A stretch of DNA of 40,867 bases, from positions 1-40,867 of the forward strand of contig JACKER010000045.1 in assembly GCA_020632925.1 (NCBI GenBank), in the 5' to 3' direction. Positions within the stretch are counted from its first letter, which is position 1. Every line of letters starts with the position of its first letter. The notes under the pieces are model-generated. The model did not search any database, was not told the origin of the DNA, and saw only the letters and a program-made list of their open reading frames with translations. Source of the DNA: Alphaproteobacteria bacterium (GTDB lineage Bacteria > Myxococcota_A > UBA796 > GCA-2862545). Below are positions 1-8,697 of this stretch, piece by piece. The translations under genes were made by a program, and so were the position numbers.

Positions 1-25
1 GGATGCTGACGTGTTCAGCGGCCTG

Positions 26-484
26 CTAGCGGAGGTCACGCGCCAGCGACGTCATGAGACCGAGGAGAACACCCACGGGCGCCAGCGTCGCCACGACCGC
101 GCCCGCAGCCCAGGCCGCGGTCGCACCCTCGGGGCGCCGCCGGCGCATCACCACGTAGAGCGCGAACGCGGGCCCGAGCGGGATCGTGAGCGCGCCCAGC
201 AGCACGAGATAGCCCGCGAGCCCTCCCAGGGGTGCGCCGGCGCCGGCCAGGACGGCCGCCAACATCAGCCCCACCAACGGCCCGACCCAGCGAGCCAGCG
301 CCCGACCGAGCATGCCCAGGAACGCGCCCACCAAGGTGCCCACGTAGCCGCAGACGAGACCCGTGATGGCCAGATCGATGGCGTATCGGACGCCCACGAC
401 GTTCGGGTTGGTCATGAGGACGGCCGCCGCGATCACCAGCGGCCAGGACATCCCCGTGACGCCGACGATGGTGGCCCAGTCCAT
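26..484 (-). CDS. Small multi-pass inner-membrane protein, unknown function
   Basis: This 152-residue protein is almost entirely hydrophobic, with about four predicted membrane segments (around residues 10-26, 35-60, 68-100 and 118-145). The basic cluster RRRRPEG at about residues 115-121 probably marks a cytoplasmic loop. I recognise no catalytic motif and cannot assign a family. The ATG at 484 is preceded by a GGAG core, but very close to the start. It is the last visible gene of a minus-strand series starting near 2836 (TPR lipoprotein, LolB-like lipoprotein, small tail-anchored-like protein, this protein) and may be co-transcribed with them. Codon use fits the neighbours. Confidence 0.7.
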   Translation of the reverse strand: MDWATIVGVTGMSWPLVIAAAVLMTNPNVVGVRYAIDLAITGLVCGYVGTLVGAFLGMLGRALARWVGPLVGLMLAAVLAGAGAPLGGLAGYLVLLGALTIPLGPAFALYVVMRRRRPEGATAAWAAGAVVATLAPVGVLLGLMTSLARDLR

Positions 485-525
485 GCTCCAGCGCTCGTCG
501 TCCCCGGGGACGTCGGACGGAGGCG

Positions 526-813
526 TCAGCCCTCGTCCCAGTCGTCGGACGCGTCGTCCGGATCGACCACGACCACGCCGGTCTCCCGGTCGCGCAGCAG
601 GGTGAAGATCATGTACAGGATGACGACGACGATGGAGGAGACCGACTGGATGAGCTGACGCTTGGTCACCTCGCGCTCGATCTCGACCTCGACCGCGTCG
701 CGGCGACGTCGGCGGCCGCGGGGCTCCTCGGCGCCCGGCCGGTCCTCCGTCTCGGGGATCTCCTCGGCGATCTCGACCTCGACCGCGCTCATCCGCCCCT
801 CCGTCGCGGCCAT
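526..813 (-). CDS. Small charged single-span membrane protein
   Basis: This 95-residue protein has an acidic N-terminus, a basic patch (GRRRRRDAVEVEIEREV), one hydrophobic span (about residues 56-73, SVSSIVVVILYMIFTLL) and a very acidic C-terminus ending in DDWDEG. It is probably a single-span inner-membrane protein. No family is recognised. The start is the ATG at 813; an internal ATG at 792 would remove seven residues. It lies 11 bases after the stop of the LolB-like lipoprotein gene on the same strand, which suggests one operon. The longer frame reaching upstream to 1776 is a shadow of that lipoprotein gene. Confidence 0.65.
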   Translation of the reverse strand: MAATEGRMSAVEVEIAEEIPETEDRPGAEEPRGRRRRRDAVEVEIEREVTKRQLIQSVSSIVVVILYMIFTLLRDRETGVVVVDPDDASDDWDEG

Positions 814-824
814 CCTAACAGACG

Positions 825-1631
825 CTACGGGGTCTGCAGGCCCAAGGCCTCGGCCACCCCGCCGACGAGCTCGAGCGGACCCGTGGCGTAGCCCTCCGGC
901 GGCTCGAGCGCGAAGACCTCCGGCACCGTCTCCGGGAAGGTCCACGAGCGGTACTTGAGGTCCATCGTGAGCTGCAGGTCGGGCATCACCAGCGTCACCT
1001 CGGTGGGCAGCAGCATCTGGCTGTCCCTGTCCACCTCGAAGGGTGCGTAGGTGGCGGACGCGAGGACCTCGCCGCGCTTGTCGGTCACGACGACGGACAC
1101 GGGGGTCGCGGTCGCGTCGTCGAGCACGGCGGTGGCGCGCACGCCGCGGCTCGCGGAGATCACCAGCTCGAGGTCGCCGTCCGGCAGGCGGCGCTGGTCC
1201 TCGATGCGCTCGGGGTCCAGCGGCAGCTCGCCGGTGAGCAGGCCGAGGACTGCGTCCAGATCGAGCAGATCGCCGGTGTTCGCGCGCAGGACCTCGGCCG
1301 CGTCGCGCGCCACCCGGTGCTGCTTGTCGCCCGTGACCGCCAGCGCGAGACCCGTACCCTCGGTCTGCGCGGTCGCGAGCGGGCCGCCGAGGGGCCCGAG
1401 GACGGCGAGGTGCCCGCGGCCCGGACGGTCGAGGATGATCGCGCCGCCCGTGGAGCCCGCCAGCCCGAGCAGTGGCGAGTCGATCTTGAGCCCCATGCGG
1501 GCCTGGAGGCGTTGGGGCACGGGGCGCGCGCGGGCGGCCTCGACGAGCGAGGCGGTCGCGTCCACGATCGGCGCCGGCACCGTGCGGGTGCAGCCGATGA
1601 CGAACAGCGTCCACGCCAGGGCCTGTCTCAT
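825..1631 (-). CDS. Lipoprotein, LolB/DUF4292-like
   Basis: This 268-residue protein starts with a short hydrophobic signal and a lipobox Cys at residue 14 (LFVIGC), so it is probably a lipidated envelope protein. The body alternates beta-strand-like stretches with Asp-rich turns (for example TAVLDDATATPVSVVVTDK and MLLPTEVTLVMPDLQLTMDL). This resembles DUF4292/LolB/LolA-type half-barrels that bind lipid or lipoprotein acyl chains; the family call rests on pattern only. The ATG at 1631 overlaps the stop of the upstream TPR lipoprotein by four bases (ATGA), so the two are probably translationally coupled and may work together at the envelope. Confidence 0.7.
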   Translation of the reverse strand: MRQALAWTLFVIGCTRTVPAPIVDATASLVEAARARPVPQRLQARMGLKIDSPLLGLAGSTGGAIILDRPGRGHLAVLGPLGGPLATAQTEGTGLALAVTGDKQHRVARDAAEVLRANTGDLLDLDAVLGLLTGELPLDPERIEDQRRLPDGDLELVISASRGVRATAVLDDATATPVSVVVTDKRGEVLASATYAPFEVDRDSQMLLPTEVTLVMPDLQLTMDLKYRSWTFPETVPEVFALEPPEGYATGPLELVGGVAEALGLQTP

Positions 1632-2836
1632 GGTTGCCCTCTATCCCCGCAGGCTCGACCCGCGGCGGTGCGTCGCTCGTCCACGCCGGGCTGGGACGGT
1701 CGGGCGAGGGCCAGCCGATCGAGCAACGGCGCCGCTTCGCAGGGCTCCACCAGTCCCGCGAGCAGGTCGAGCGCACCGGCGGCGCACGCGTTGGACGCCA
1801 GCGCGCTGCGGGCCGCCTCCGCGGCTTCGATCGATCGCTCCGCGAGCAGCCACACCCGGGCGGCGCGCACGTCGGCGTCCACCGGGTCGGCCCCCGTGCG
1901 CCGCGCGAGGTCGACGGCCTCGTCCACGCGCCCGTCCACGACGAGCGCTCCCGCGCGCATCCAGGCGACGTGCGGGTCGACGGGCCAGGGCTCGGTCAGG
2001 GCGAGCACCTCCTCGATACGACCTTCGGACAGCAGCGCGTCCGCCTGGCGGGCCACCTCCTGCGCGGGCGACGGCGTCGAGACCGGGCGGTGGGACGCCA
2101 CCTTGGCCGACAGCGCGCTGTCCCCGAGGTCGGCGGCGACAGCACCCATCACGTCCGCGAACGCGGGCCAGGCCGCGGCGGTGGGGTGGTCCGCGACCCA
2201 GGCCGCGATCGGTCGTCGGTCGCAGGTGGCGCGGGCCTCGTCCGCCGCGAGCGCCAGCGCTTCGGGGCCGATGCCCGGGTGGTCCGCCACCGCGAGCGCC
2301 TCGGTCACGGCCTGCTCGTGGCGTCCGAGCAGCGCCGTGGCGCGCGCGTGGGCGAGCTGGTCGGCGGGGACGTCGGGGCTCCAGCCATCGAGCGCCCGGG
2401 CCGCTCCCTCTGGATCGCCGGTCGCGAGCGACGCGCGGACCGTGGCCGGGACGACGTCGGGCAGGCCGGGTGCGCGCGCGAGATGGACCAGCGCCTCGGC
2501 GGGATCGGTCCGCAGCAGGGCGAGCCCGAGCGCGCGGTGGGCCTCGGGGAGCGCCGGGTCGATCGCCAGCGCCTCGCGGGCGGCCTCGGCCGCGCCCTTC
2601 GGATCGTCGGCACCGAGCAGAAGCTTCGAGGCGCGGACCGCGCTCCAGGCGTCGTGGGTGAGGCGGAGCATCCACGCGGCGCAGCGGCGGGCCTCGGCCA
2701 GGTCGCCGTCGACGAGCGCCAGCTCGCCGTTCAGATAGAAGACCGTGGCCTCGTCCTGGAGGCTCGCCTCCGCGGCTGCCGGCGCGACGGGTGGAGGGGA
2801 CGGCGGGCGGCAGGCGGCGAGCAGCACGAGATGCAG
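1628..2836 (-). CDS. TPR-repeat lipoprotein
   Basis: This protein of about 402 residues has a lipobox Cys near the N-terminus (LVLLAAC) followed by a Pro/Ala linker and repeated helical pairs typical of tetratricopeptide repeats, such as EAREALAIDPALPEAHRALG and LSEGRIEEVLALTEPWPVD. TPR lipoproteins usually act as scaffolds in envelope complexes; the partner is unknown. The start is uncertain. No ATG or TTG lies in frame near the lipobox, so I propose the CTG at 2836, which puts eight residues before the Cys as in other lipoproteins of this window; a GTG at 2827 is the alternative. Either way its 5' end sits against or overlaps the divergent MFS gene. It is coupled (ATGA) to the next lipoprotein gene. 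Confidence 0.7.
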   Translation of the reverse strand: MHLVLLAACRPPSPPPVAPAAAEASLQDEATVFYLNGELALVDGDLAEARRCAAWMLRLTHDAWSAVRASKLLLGADDPKGAAEAAREALAIDPALPEAHRALGLALLRTDPAEALVHLARAPGLPDVVPATVRASLATGDPEGAARALDGWSPDVPADQLAHARATALLGRHEQAVTEALAVADHPGIGPEALALAADEARATCDRRPIAAWVADHPTAAAWPAFADVMGAVAADLGDSALSAKVASHRPVSTPSPAQEVARQADALLSEGRIEEVLALTEPWPVDPHVAWMRAGALVVDGRVDEAVDLARRTGADPVDADVRAARVWLLAERSIEAAEAARSALASNACAAGALDLLAGLVEPCEAAPLLDRLALARPSQPGVDERRTAAGRACGDRGQP

Positions 2837-3994
2837 GAGAGGTCCGACACCCCACTCACGCTTTCCGCCTGGTACGGCGCGGCGGTGGGCTCGCTGTCCC
2901 TGGGTCCGTGGATGGCGGTCGTGCTCACGGACGCCGGCTACGCCCCGTCCACGGCCAGCCTGCTCCTGGTGGCGCTTCCGCTCAGCCGCCTCGTGGGCGG
3001 GCCGCTGTGGGCCTGGCTCGCGGATCGGAGCCGACCCGAGATCGTGGTCCGGGGCGCGGTGATCTGCGGGGCGTTGGGCGCTGCCGGCCTCGTCGTGGCC
3101 CGACGCCCGGAGGCGGTGGTGGTCGCGTTGCTGTCCTGGGCGCTGTCGCGCGCGCCCGTGTTCCCCATCGTCGACGCCACCACCGTCGATCGGCTGGGCG
3201 CCCGCTACGGACGGGTCCGTGCGGTGGGGAGCTTCGCCTTCCTGCTCGCGGTCGGGCTCGGCGGTTGGCTGCGTGACGAGCACCCCGCGGCGCCGGTGTG
3301 GCTCGCCTTCGTGCTCACGTCCCTCACCGCGGCCCTGACCTTCGCGCTCCCGCCGATGAGCCGCAGCGATCGCAGCGCAGGGCTCGGGGAGCTCGCGGGC
3401 CTGCTGCGCGATCCGGTGCTGGCCTCGTTCTGCGTCGCCGCCACCCTCTACGGCGCGGGGCTGTCCATCTACGACAACCTGTTCGCCGTGCGCGTGGAGG
3501 GCCTCGGGCTCCCGTCGTGGGTCGCCGGCTTCGCGATCGCGTGGGCGGTCGGCGTGGAGGTGGTCGTGATGGCGTCCGCGCCGCGCTTCCTCGGTCGGAT
3601 CGACGCGCGGCTGCTCCTCGTGGTCTCGATGGCCGCCGGCGTGCCGCGGCTGCTGCTCACCGGGCTGCTCACCGATCCCGTCGCGCTGGTCCTGCTCCAG
3701 GGGCTGCACGGGCTCCACTTTGCCACGTTCTGGCTCGGCGCGACCGTGCTGCTCGCCGAGCGTGCCCCGCCCGCGCTGCGCCACAGCACGCAGTCCCTCC
3801 TCCCGGCCACCGCGTTCGGCGCCGGGCCGGTGATCGGGCTGACGATCGCCGGCGGGCTGCTCGGGGAGGGCGCCGACGCGTGGCACACGTCGGTGCTGTT
3901 CCTGGTCGGGGCGGCGCTGGCGACGGCGGCGACGGTGGTGGGCGCCATCAGCGCGTGTGGACCACGCCCGCCTTCCCCAGATCGATCCGGGTGA
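2831..3994 (+). CDS. MFS transporter (MFS_1-like, 12 TM)
   Basis: This 387-residue protein has about 12 hydrophobic spans and a typical MFS N-terminus (SAWYGAAVGSLSLGPWMAVV). The loop after span 2 (GPLWAWLADRSRP) matches the G-x-L-a-D-r motif A between TM2 and TM3. The overall pattern resembles the MFS_1-like group that includes nucleoside and phenylpropionate permeases; the substrate cannot be told. The ATG at 2831 fits the expected family N-terminus. The gene start abuts or overlaps the divergent TPR lipoprotein start. Its last 47 bases overlap the 3' end of the convergent MobA-like gene. Confidence 0.85.
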   Translation: MQERSDTPLTLSAWYGAAVGSLSLGPWMAVVLTDAGYAPSTASLLLVALPLSRLVGGPLWAWLADRSRPEIVVRGAVICGALGAAGLVVARRPEAVVVALLSWALSRAPVFPIVDATTVDRLGARYGRVRAVGSFAFLLAVGLGGWLRDEHPAAPVWLAFVLTSLTAALTFALPPMSRSDRSAGLGELAGLLRDPVLASFCVAATLYGAGLSIYDNLFAVRVEGLGLPSWVAGFAIAWAVGVEVVVMASAPRFLGRIDARLLLVVSMAAGVPRLLLTGLLTDPVALVLLQGLHGLHFATFWLGATVLLAERAPPALRHSTQSLLPATAFGAGPVIGLTIAGGLLGEGADAWHTSVLFLVGAALATAATVVGAISACGPRPPSPDRSG

Positions 3995-5216
3995 CGCTCG
4001 GGGCGCGGGCCAGGATCGCCACCACCTCCTGCTCGAGCCCGTCGTGGAACGTCAGCCAGCTCGCGCCGAAGTGGGGGCTGTCGACCAGGGCCCGAGCGTC
4101 GTCGGGACCGACCCCGTTGCCCGACAGGTCCAGCCGCTGCACCGCCCGGAGCGCTCGCGCCTCGCCGAGCACCCGCCCGACCCCGACCCCGAGCCGATGC
4201 CAGGAGAGGTCCACGTCGAGCCAACGCTCCAGGGGCAGCGGGCAACGCGCCAGGATCTCCTCCAGCTCGTCCGGGGTCTCGACCCCCACGGCCGCCTCCC
4301 ACACGTCCTCGACCGCCTGCCGCCGCCGCCGCAGCGCCTCCACCTGGACCTCGTCGGCCAGCCAGGGGCGGAGCTCGCGGCCGTCGGGGGCGCGGAGCCA
4401 GCTGTCGTCGACGGTGTGGACGTGGGCGGTCCAGCGGGTGCCGCCGATCCAGGCCGCCCGGAAGGCGTCGAGCTCGGCGGGGGGCACGGGCCGGATCGTC
4501 CCCACCAGGTCCACCGCCATCCAGCGGTCCGTCGCGCCGTCGGTGGCGTCCACGCCGCGGAACCAGGCCGCCAGGTCGCGCTCCGAGAGCCCGGGCCGCC
4601 AGGTGTACGAGGCGTGGCCGTGCTCGGCGTCCACCAGGACCTCCAGCGCGTCGGGGCCGAGCGCGGCGCGACGGATGGCCTCGTAGGCTCCGGGCGTGTC
4701 GAAGTCCTCGGCGACCAGCGGGGAGGGGACGGGCACCTCGCGGGCCCCGTTCAGGAGCGTGCGGAGGCCCTCGGGCAGCGGATCGGAGCTCCGCAGGCGC
4801 GCGAGCGCGTCACCGGCCAGCAGGATCGGGTGGCCCCGACGGCCCTCCGGGCTCACGGGGACCGCGGTGCCGCCGGCGCAGAGCAGCGGCAGGAGCCACG
4901 AGGCGGGCGCGGGGACCACGTCGACGGGGGTGACCAGCGCGACCCGGGCCTCGGGGACCGCCGCCAGCCCGAGCCTCGCGCTGTCCGAGGGACCCGTGCG
5001 TTCCCAGTCGGGTGCCGTGACCACGAGCGCGCTCCGGGGCAGCACCCGCCGCACGGCCTCCTCCCCCGCGCCGACGACGACGACGACCCGGTCGACGTGC
5101 GGCTGAAGCCCCCGCACCTGGGCCTCCACCAGGGTCCGCTCCCCCCAGGGCAGCAGCGGCTTGGGCCGACCCATCCGCGAGGAGCCGCCCGCGGCCAGGA
5201 CGATCGCCACCTTCAT
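3948..5216 (-). CDS. MobA-like nucleotidyltransferase fused to an LRR-like domain
   Basis: Residues 1-190 form an NTP_transferase_3 (MobA/MocA) domain. The nucleotide-binding loop LAAGGSSRMGRPKPLLPWG is at residues 7-25, followed by VALVTPVDVVPAP for the metal/active-site strand and GRRGHPILL further on. Family members transfer CMP or GMP to molybdopterin, but substrate specificity is not readable here. Residues 190-422 are not part of that fold. They contain leucine-rich-repeat-like stretches (RLDLSGNGVGPDDARALV, then a second at SVTRIDLGKAGV). The fusion is unusual. No molybdenum-cofactor gene is nearby, so a moco role is doubtful. The start overlaps the stop of the upstream regulator gene by four bases (ATGA), so the pair is coupled. 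Confidence 0.8.
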   Translation of the reverse strand: MKVAIVLAAGGSSRMGRPKPLLPWGERTLVEAQVRGLQPHVDRVVVVVGAGEEAVRRVLPRSALVVTAPDWERTGPSDSARLGLAAVPEARVALVTPVDVVPAPASWLLPLLCAGGTAVPVSPEGRRGHPILLAGDALARLRSSDPLPEGLRTLLNGAREVPVPSPLVAEDFDTPGAYEAIRRAALGPDALEVLVDAEHGHASYTWRPGLSERDLAAWFRGVDATDGATDRWMAVDLVGTIRPVPPAELDAFRAAWIGGTRWTAHVHTVDDSWLRAPDGRELRPWLADEVQVEALRRRRQAVEDVWEAAVGVETPDELEEILARCPLPLERWLDVDLSWHRLGVGVGRVLGEARALRAVQRLDLSGNGVGPDDARALVDSPHFGASWLTFHDGLEQEVVAILARAPSVTRIDLGKAGVVHTR

Positions 5217-7705
5217 CGGGCCACCTCGAGAGCCAGCCGCACCTCGGCGGGCAGGCCGTCACGCATCGTCTGCCACCCTTCGGCGCGTGGCAGCGCCCGC
5301 CCCTCGACCACGGCCAGGACCCCCGCGGCAGCGGCGGACAACGGCAACGCGGCGACCTGTTGCGCTACGCGGAGCGCCTGGTCTCCTGCCCCCGAGGCTC
5401 GCAGGGCGGCCGCGAGCCACGCCCCGCACGCACGGAGCGAGCCGCGCTCGAGCACCTCCACCGCGCGGCCGGGACGTCCGCGCGCGAGCCACAGCCGGCC
5501 CTCGACGACCACGTCCCCGTCGTCGGGGCGGCCGGTGGCCGAGGGGAGGCCCACGGCCTCGAGCAGCGCGTCGACCTCGGGGAGGTCGTCGGCGTGCAGC
5601 GCCACCTCCGCGGCGCGCAGCGTCGCCCGCCTGAGGGTGTCCGCGTTGCCCGAGCGCACCGCGTCGGCGCGGGCCTCCTCGGCGTGGGCGCGGGCGGCCT
5701 CCAGGTCGCCGGCGTCGAGGTGGGCCGCCGCCAGCAACGCCAGCCCGCGGGCTCGGGTCCAGGCCTCGTCGAGCGCGCGGCCGATGCGGAGCACCTCGCC
5801 GGCCTCGGTCCAGCCTGCCTCGCCCGCCTCGCGCGCGAGCTCCGCCTGCAGCGCCAGCGTCTCCGCGAGGCCCCAAAGCTCCGAGGTCCGCCGCTGTTCG
5901 GCCGCCGCCTCCGCCAGGTGGGTCGCCGCTGCTCGGCGATCGCCGGATCCGAGCGCCAGCGCGCCCTGGAGCGAGCGCACCAGCGGCCGCCGCACGGGGT
6001 CGTCGCCGGCGGCCTCGGCCGCCTCCGCGAGCAGGCCGCGCGCGCCGTCGGGATCGTGCGCCGCCCAGCGGATGCGAGCGAGCAGTCGCAACCGGTCGGA
6101 TCGTTGGCCGCGGTCGTGGTCCACGAGCGGAGCAGCTGCCCAGAGCTCCTCCTCCGCCCCTTCACCGTCGCCGACCTGGACGCGGGTCCAGGCCCGCACC
6201 AGCGCCAGCCTCCCCGCCCGATCCCGGTCGCCGGCGCGCGTCGCCGCCCCGATGGCCTCGCCGAGGATCCGGAGCAGCAGCGCGTTCGAGCCGCGCGTCA
6301 TCAGCGACGGCGCGACGGCCTCCACGAGCTCGGACAGCAGCGCGTCGTCGTCCGAGGCGCGCTCGATGGCGGCGAGCAGCTCCCACCGGAGCCTGCGGGC
6401 GGCGTCCGCGGCCTCGGGGCCGGTGTTCGGCGCGGACTCCGCGGCGGCGAGCAGGCACCAGCGCGCGTGTCGGCGGTCCACCTCCGCGGCGCGTCCGCTC
6501 GACTCCAGCTGGTCGCGGGCGAAGGTCCGCACGACGGTCCAGGTGTCGAGCCGGTCGCCCACCCGGCGCAGGAGCGACGCGTCCACGAGCGCCTGGAGGC
6601 GGTCCAGGAGCGCCATCCCCCGCCCACCGAGGACCGCCTCGGCCGCCCGGAGGTCGAAGGTACCGACGAACGCGCCGATCGCCGCCAGATCGTCCCGCTG
6701 CTGCGCGTCCAGCAGGTCCCAGGACCACGCGAGGGTGTGGGCCATCGCGTCCCGCCGGTCCCGGCGACGGGCGCGGGACAGCACGTCGAGCGACCGATCG
6801 AGCCCCTCGGCCATCGTGGCCGGGGACAGCAGGCCCGCTCGGGCCGCGGCGAGCTCGATCGCGAGGGGGAGCCCGTCGAGCCGCTGGACGAGCTGCTCAC
6901 AGTCGGCCCCCTCGTCCCGCGCTCGCTCGCGGAACAGCTGGACGGCATCCGCGAGGGGGAGCCCGCTCACCTCGAGCACGGGATCGGGCCCTGCGAGCCG
7001 CTGCCGCGTGGTCACCAGCCATCGGGTCCCGCCGGCGGCCGCGCGCAAGGGGGGCAGCAGCTCCTCGAGCGCGGCGGTGACGGCCTCAGCCTCGTCCAGC
7101 ACCACGAGCTCGACGGGCGCGAGCTGCGCTCCGAGGGCCGACGCCCGCGCGATCGGGTCGCCCGAGGCGCTCGTCCGGACCCCGGCGGCCGCCGCGAGCT
7201 CGGCCAGCACCCCGTCGGCGTCGGAGGCCGCGCCGAGCGCGACCCACACGGTGTCTTCGCCTCGCACCCGCTGCGCGAGCCGCGTCTTGCCGGCGCCCGC
7301 CGTCCCCACCAGCGAGACCAGGGCGCCGGGCGGCCGCAGCGCCTCGTGGAGCGCCTCGAGCTCGGCGTTCCGCCCCACGAGCCCGTCGTCCGCCGGGGTG
7401 GGTCGGGGGACGGCCGACACCCACCGGTAGCCGGTGCCGTGCACCGTGAGCAGGTGGACCGGCCGGGAGGGGTCGGCCTCGATCTTCCGCCGGAGCGTCT
7501 TGACGGTGGTGTCGATGGTGCGGCTGGCGGCGCGGTAGCCCCAGACCTCGGTGAGGAGCTCGGCGCGGGGCAGGTCACGATCGGCGTTCGCCGCGAGATA
7601 CCGCAGGAGGTCGAGCTCCTTGGTGGTCAGGTGCTCCTCGTCGGCCCCGGGTCGCTGCACGCGCCCGCGCTCGAGGTCCACCCGACATCCGGCCAGCGCC
7701 AGCAT
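5213..7705 (-). CDS. Winged-helix / NB-ARC-like ATPase / TPR transcriptional regulator
   Basis: This 830-residue regulator has three parts. Residues 1-95 are an OmpR-type winged helix (LTTKELDLLRYLAAN, SRTIDTTVKTLRRKIEADP, VHGTGYRWV). Residues about 108-400 are a STAND/NB-ARC-type NTPase with Walker A GTAGAGKT (134-141), Walker B ELVVLDEAEAV, sensor LVTTRQRL and the GLPLAIELAAARAGLLSP motif. The remainder is Ala-rich helical TPR-like repeats. Family members (AfsR/LAL-like) bind DNA after nucleotide- and ligand-dependent activation. It is divergent from the phosphoesterase gene at 7758 across only 52 bases and coupled by ATGA to the MobA-LRR gene, so those are its likeliest targets. Confidence 0.88.
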   Translation of the reverse strand: MLALAGCRVDLERGRVQRPGADEEHLTTKELDLLRYLAANADRDLPRAELLTEVWGYRAASRTIDTTVKTLRRKIEADPSRPVHLLTVHGTGYRWVSAVPRPTPADDGLVGRNAELEALHEALRPPGALVSLVGTAGAGKTRLAQRVRGEDTVWVALGAASDADGVLAELAAAAGVRTSASGDPIARASALGAQLAPVELVVLDEAEAVTAALEELLPPLRAAAGGTRWLVTTRQRLAGPDPVLEVSGLPLADAVQLFRERARDEGADCEQLVQRLDGLPLAIELAAARAGLLSPATMAEGLDRSLDVLSRARRRDRRDAMAHTLAWSWDLLDAQQRDDLAAIGAFVGTFDLRAAEAVLGGRGMALLDRLQALVDASLLRRVGDRLDTWTVVRTFARDQLESSGRAAEVDRRHARWCLLAAAESAPNTGPEAADAARRLRWELLAAIERASDDDALLSELVEAVAPSLMTRGSNALLLRILGEAIGAATRAGDRDRAGRLALVRAWTRVQVGDGEGAEEELWAAAPLVDHDRGQRSDRLRLLARIRWAAHDPDGARGLLAEAAEAAGDDPVRRPLVRSLQGALALGSGDRRAAATHLAEAAAEQRRTSELWGLAETLALQAELAREAGEAGWTEAGEVLRIGRALDEAWTRARGLALLAAAHLDAGDLEAARAHAEEARADAVRSGNADTLRRATLRAAEVALHADDLPEVDALLEAVGLPSATGRPDDGDVVVEGRLWLARGRPGRAVEVLERGSLRACGAWLAAALRASGAGDQALRVAQQVAALPLSAAAAGVLAVVEGRALPRAEGWQTMRDGLPAEVRLALEVAR

Positions 7706-7757
7706 GGCGCCAGACTACCTCGCTGGCGGCTCGCCGACGGGCGGGTCACGGTGGGAG

Positions 7758-8381
7758 ATGCCTCGTGTGGTCTGCCTGTCCGACACCCACGGTCGGCACG
7801 CCGAGCTCGACGTGCCCGACGGTGACGTGCTGGTGCTGGCGGGCGACGTCACCCGCCGCGGCCGCCCCGAGGAGCTCGAGGACCTCGACGCGTGGCTGGC
7901 GGAGCTGCCCCACCGGCACCGCATCCTGGTCGCTGGCAACCACGACTTCCTGTTCGAGACGGACCCACCGCGCGCGCGGGCGCTGATTCGACACGCGACC
8001 TACCTGCAGGACGCGGGCACCACCGTGTGCGGGCTGCGGATCTGGGGCTCGCCGTGGCAGCCCGTGTTCTTCGACTGGGCGTTCAACCTGCCCCGAGGAG
8101 AGGCGCTGCGCCGGGTGTGGGAGGGCGTCCCGGACGGCCTGGACGTGCTCGTGACCCACACGCCTCCCCGCGGCGTGCTCGACCGCACCTCGCGCGGCCA
8201 GGACGTCGGCTGCGACGACCTGCTGGAGGCCGTGGCGCGCGCGCGCCCGCGGCTGCACGTCTTCGGGCACATCCACGAGGACGCCGGACGGGTCGAGCGC
8301 GACGGCACGATCTTCGTGAACGCCAGCTCGTGCACCCTGTCCTACGTCCCGTCGAACCCGCCGATCGTCGTCGACCTGTGA
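7758..8381 (+). CDS. Soluble metallophosphoesterase (calcineurin-like)
   Basis: This 207-residue protein has the full metal-ligand set of the calcineurin-like fold: SDTHGR (residues 8-13), GDVTRRG, AGNHDFL, VTHTPPRG and FGHIHED. Its short length and the THTPPRG signature fit the MPPED1/2-like group of small cyclic-nucleotide or nucleotide phosphodiesterases; the substrate is unknown. It has no signal peptide, so it is cytoplasmic. The ATG at 7758 follows a GGGAG sequence closely and leads directly into the first motif; the upstream in-frame extension is non-coding in character. It is divergent from the large regulator and ends against the convergent membrane-protein gene at 8382. Confidence 0.88.
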   Translation: MPRVVCLSDTHGRHAELDVPDGDVLVLAGDVTRRGRPEELEDLDAWLAELPHRHRILVAGNHDFLFETDPPRARALIRHATYLQDAGTTVCGLRIWGSPWQPVFFDWAFNLPRGEALRRVWEGVPDGLDVLVTHTPPRGVLDRTSRGQDVGCDDLLEAVARARPRLHVFGHIHEDAGRVERDGTIFVNASSCTLSYVPSNPPIVVDL

Positions 8382-8696
8382 CTACTCCGTCGGGGACGGG
8401 CGCTGCACGACCGCGCCCAGCAGCATCAGGAACAGCACGAACGCGTCCCCGCAGCCCACCAGGAAGGCGCGGACCGAGAACGCGACCTGCATGCCCGCGG
8501 CCGCACCGATCGGGGCCGTCACGGCGTCGAACATGCCGCCGCACAGCTGCAGCCCGAGGCCGAGGATGGCCGCGCCGCCGAGGCACGCGCCCGCCCCGGA
8601 GCGCCCGCGCAGGATCTGCCAGACGGCGCCGATCATGACGCCGAACCACAGCAGCACCCAACCCACCGTCATCACCGTGCCGAGGATGGCGCCCAT
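8382..8696 (-). CDS. Small membrane protein
   Basis: This 104-residue protein has three hydrophobic segments (about residues 3-25, 33-58 and 68-96), with conserved-looking Cys residues. It resembles its upstream neighbour (8698-9030) in size and overall character. The start is the ATG at 8696, one base after the neighbour's stop codon (TGA-C-ATG), so the two are translationally coupled. An upstream ATG at 8738 would overlap the neighbour and looks non-native. No family is recognised. Confidence 0.65.
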   Translation of the reverse strand: MGAILGTVMTVGWVLLWFGVMIGAVWQILRGRSGAGACLGGAAILGLGLQLCGGMFDAVTAPIGAAAGMQVAFSVRAFLVGCGDAFVLFLMLLGAVVQRPSPTE

Positions 8697-8697
8697 G

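Noticed and set aside
2837..3886. N-terminal extension of the TPR lipoprotein frame
   Set aside because: It is antisense to the MFS gene and of His/Arg/Glu-rich shadow composition; the lipobox marks the true N-terminus.
3957..7430. 1157-residue plus-strand ORF
   Set aside because: Antisense to the MobA-like gene and the regulator, both of which have strong motifs. Its second half is Ser/Arg/Ala-rich without motifs.
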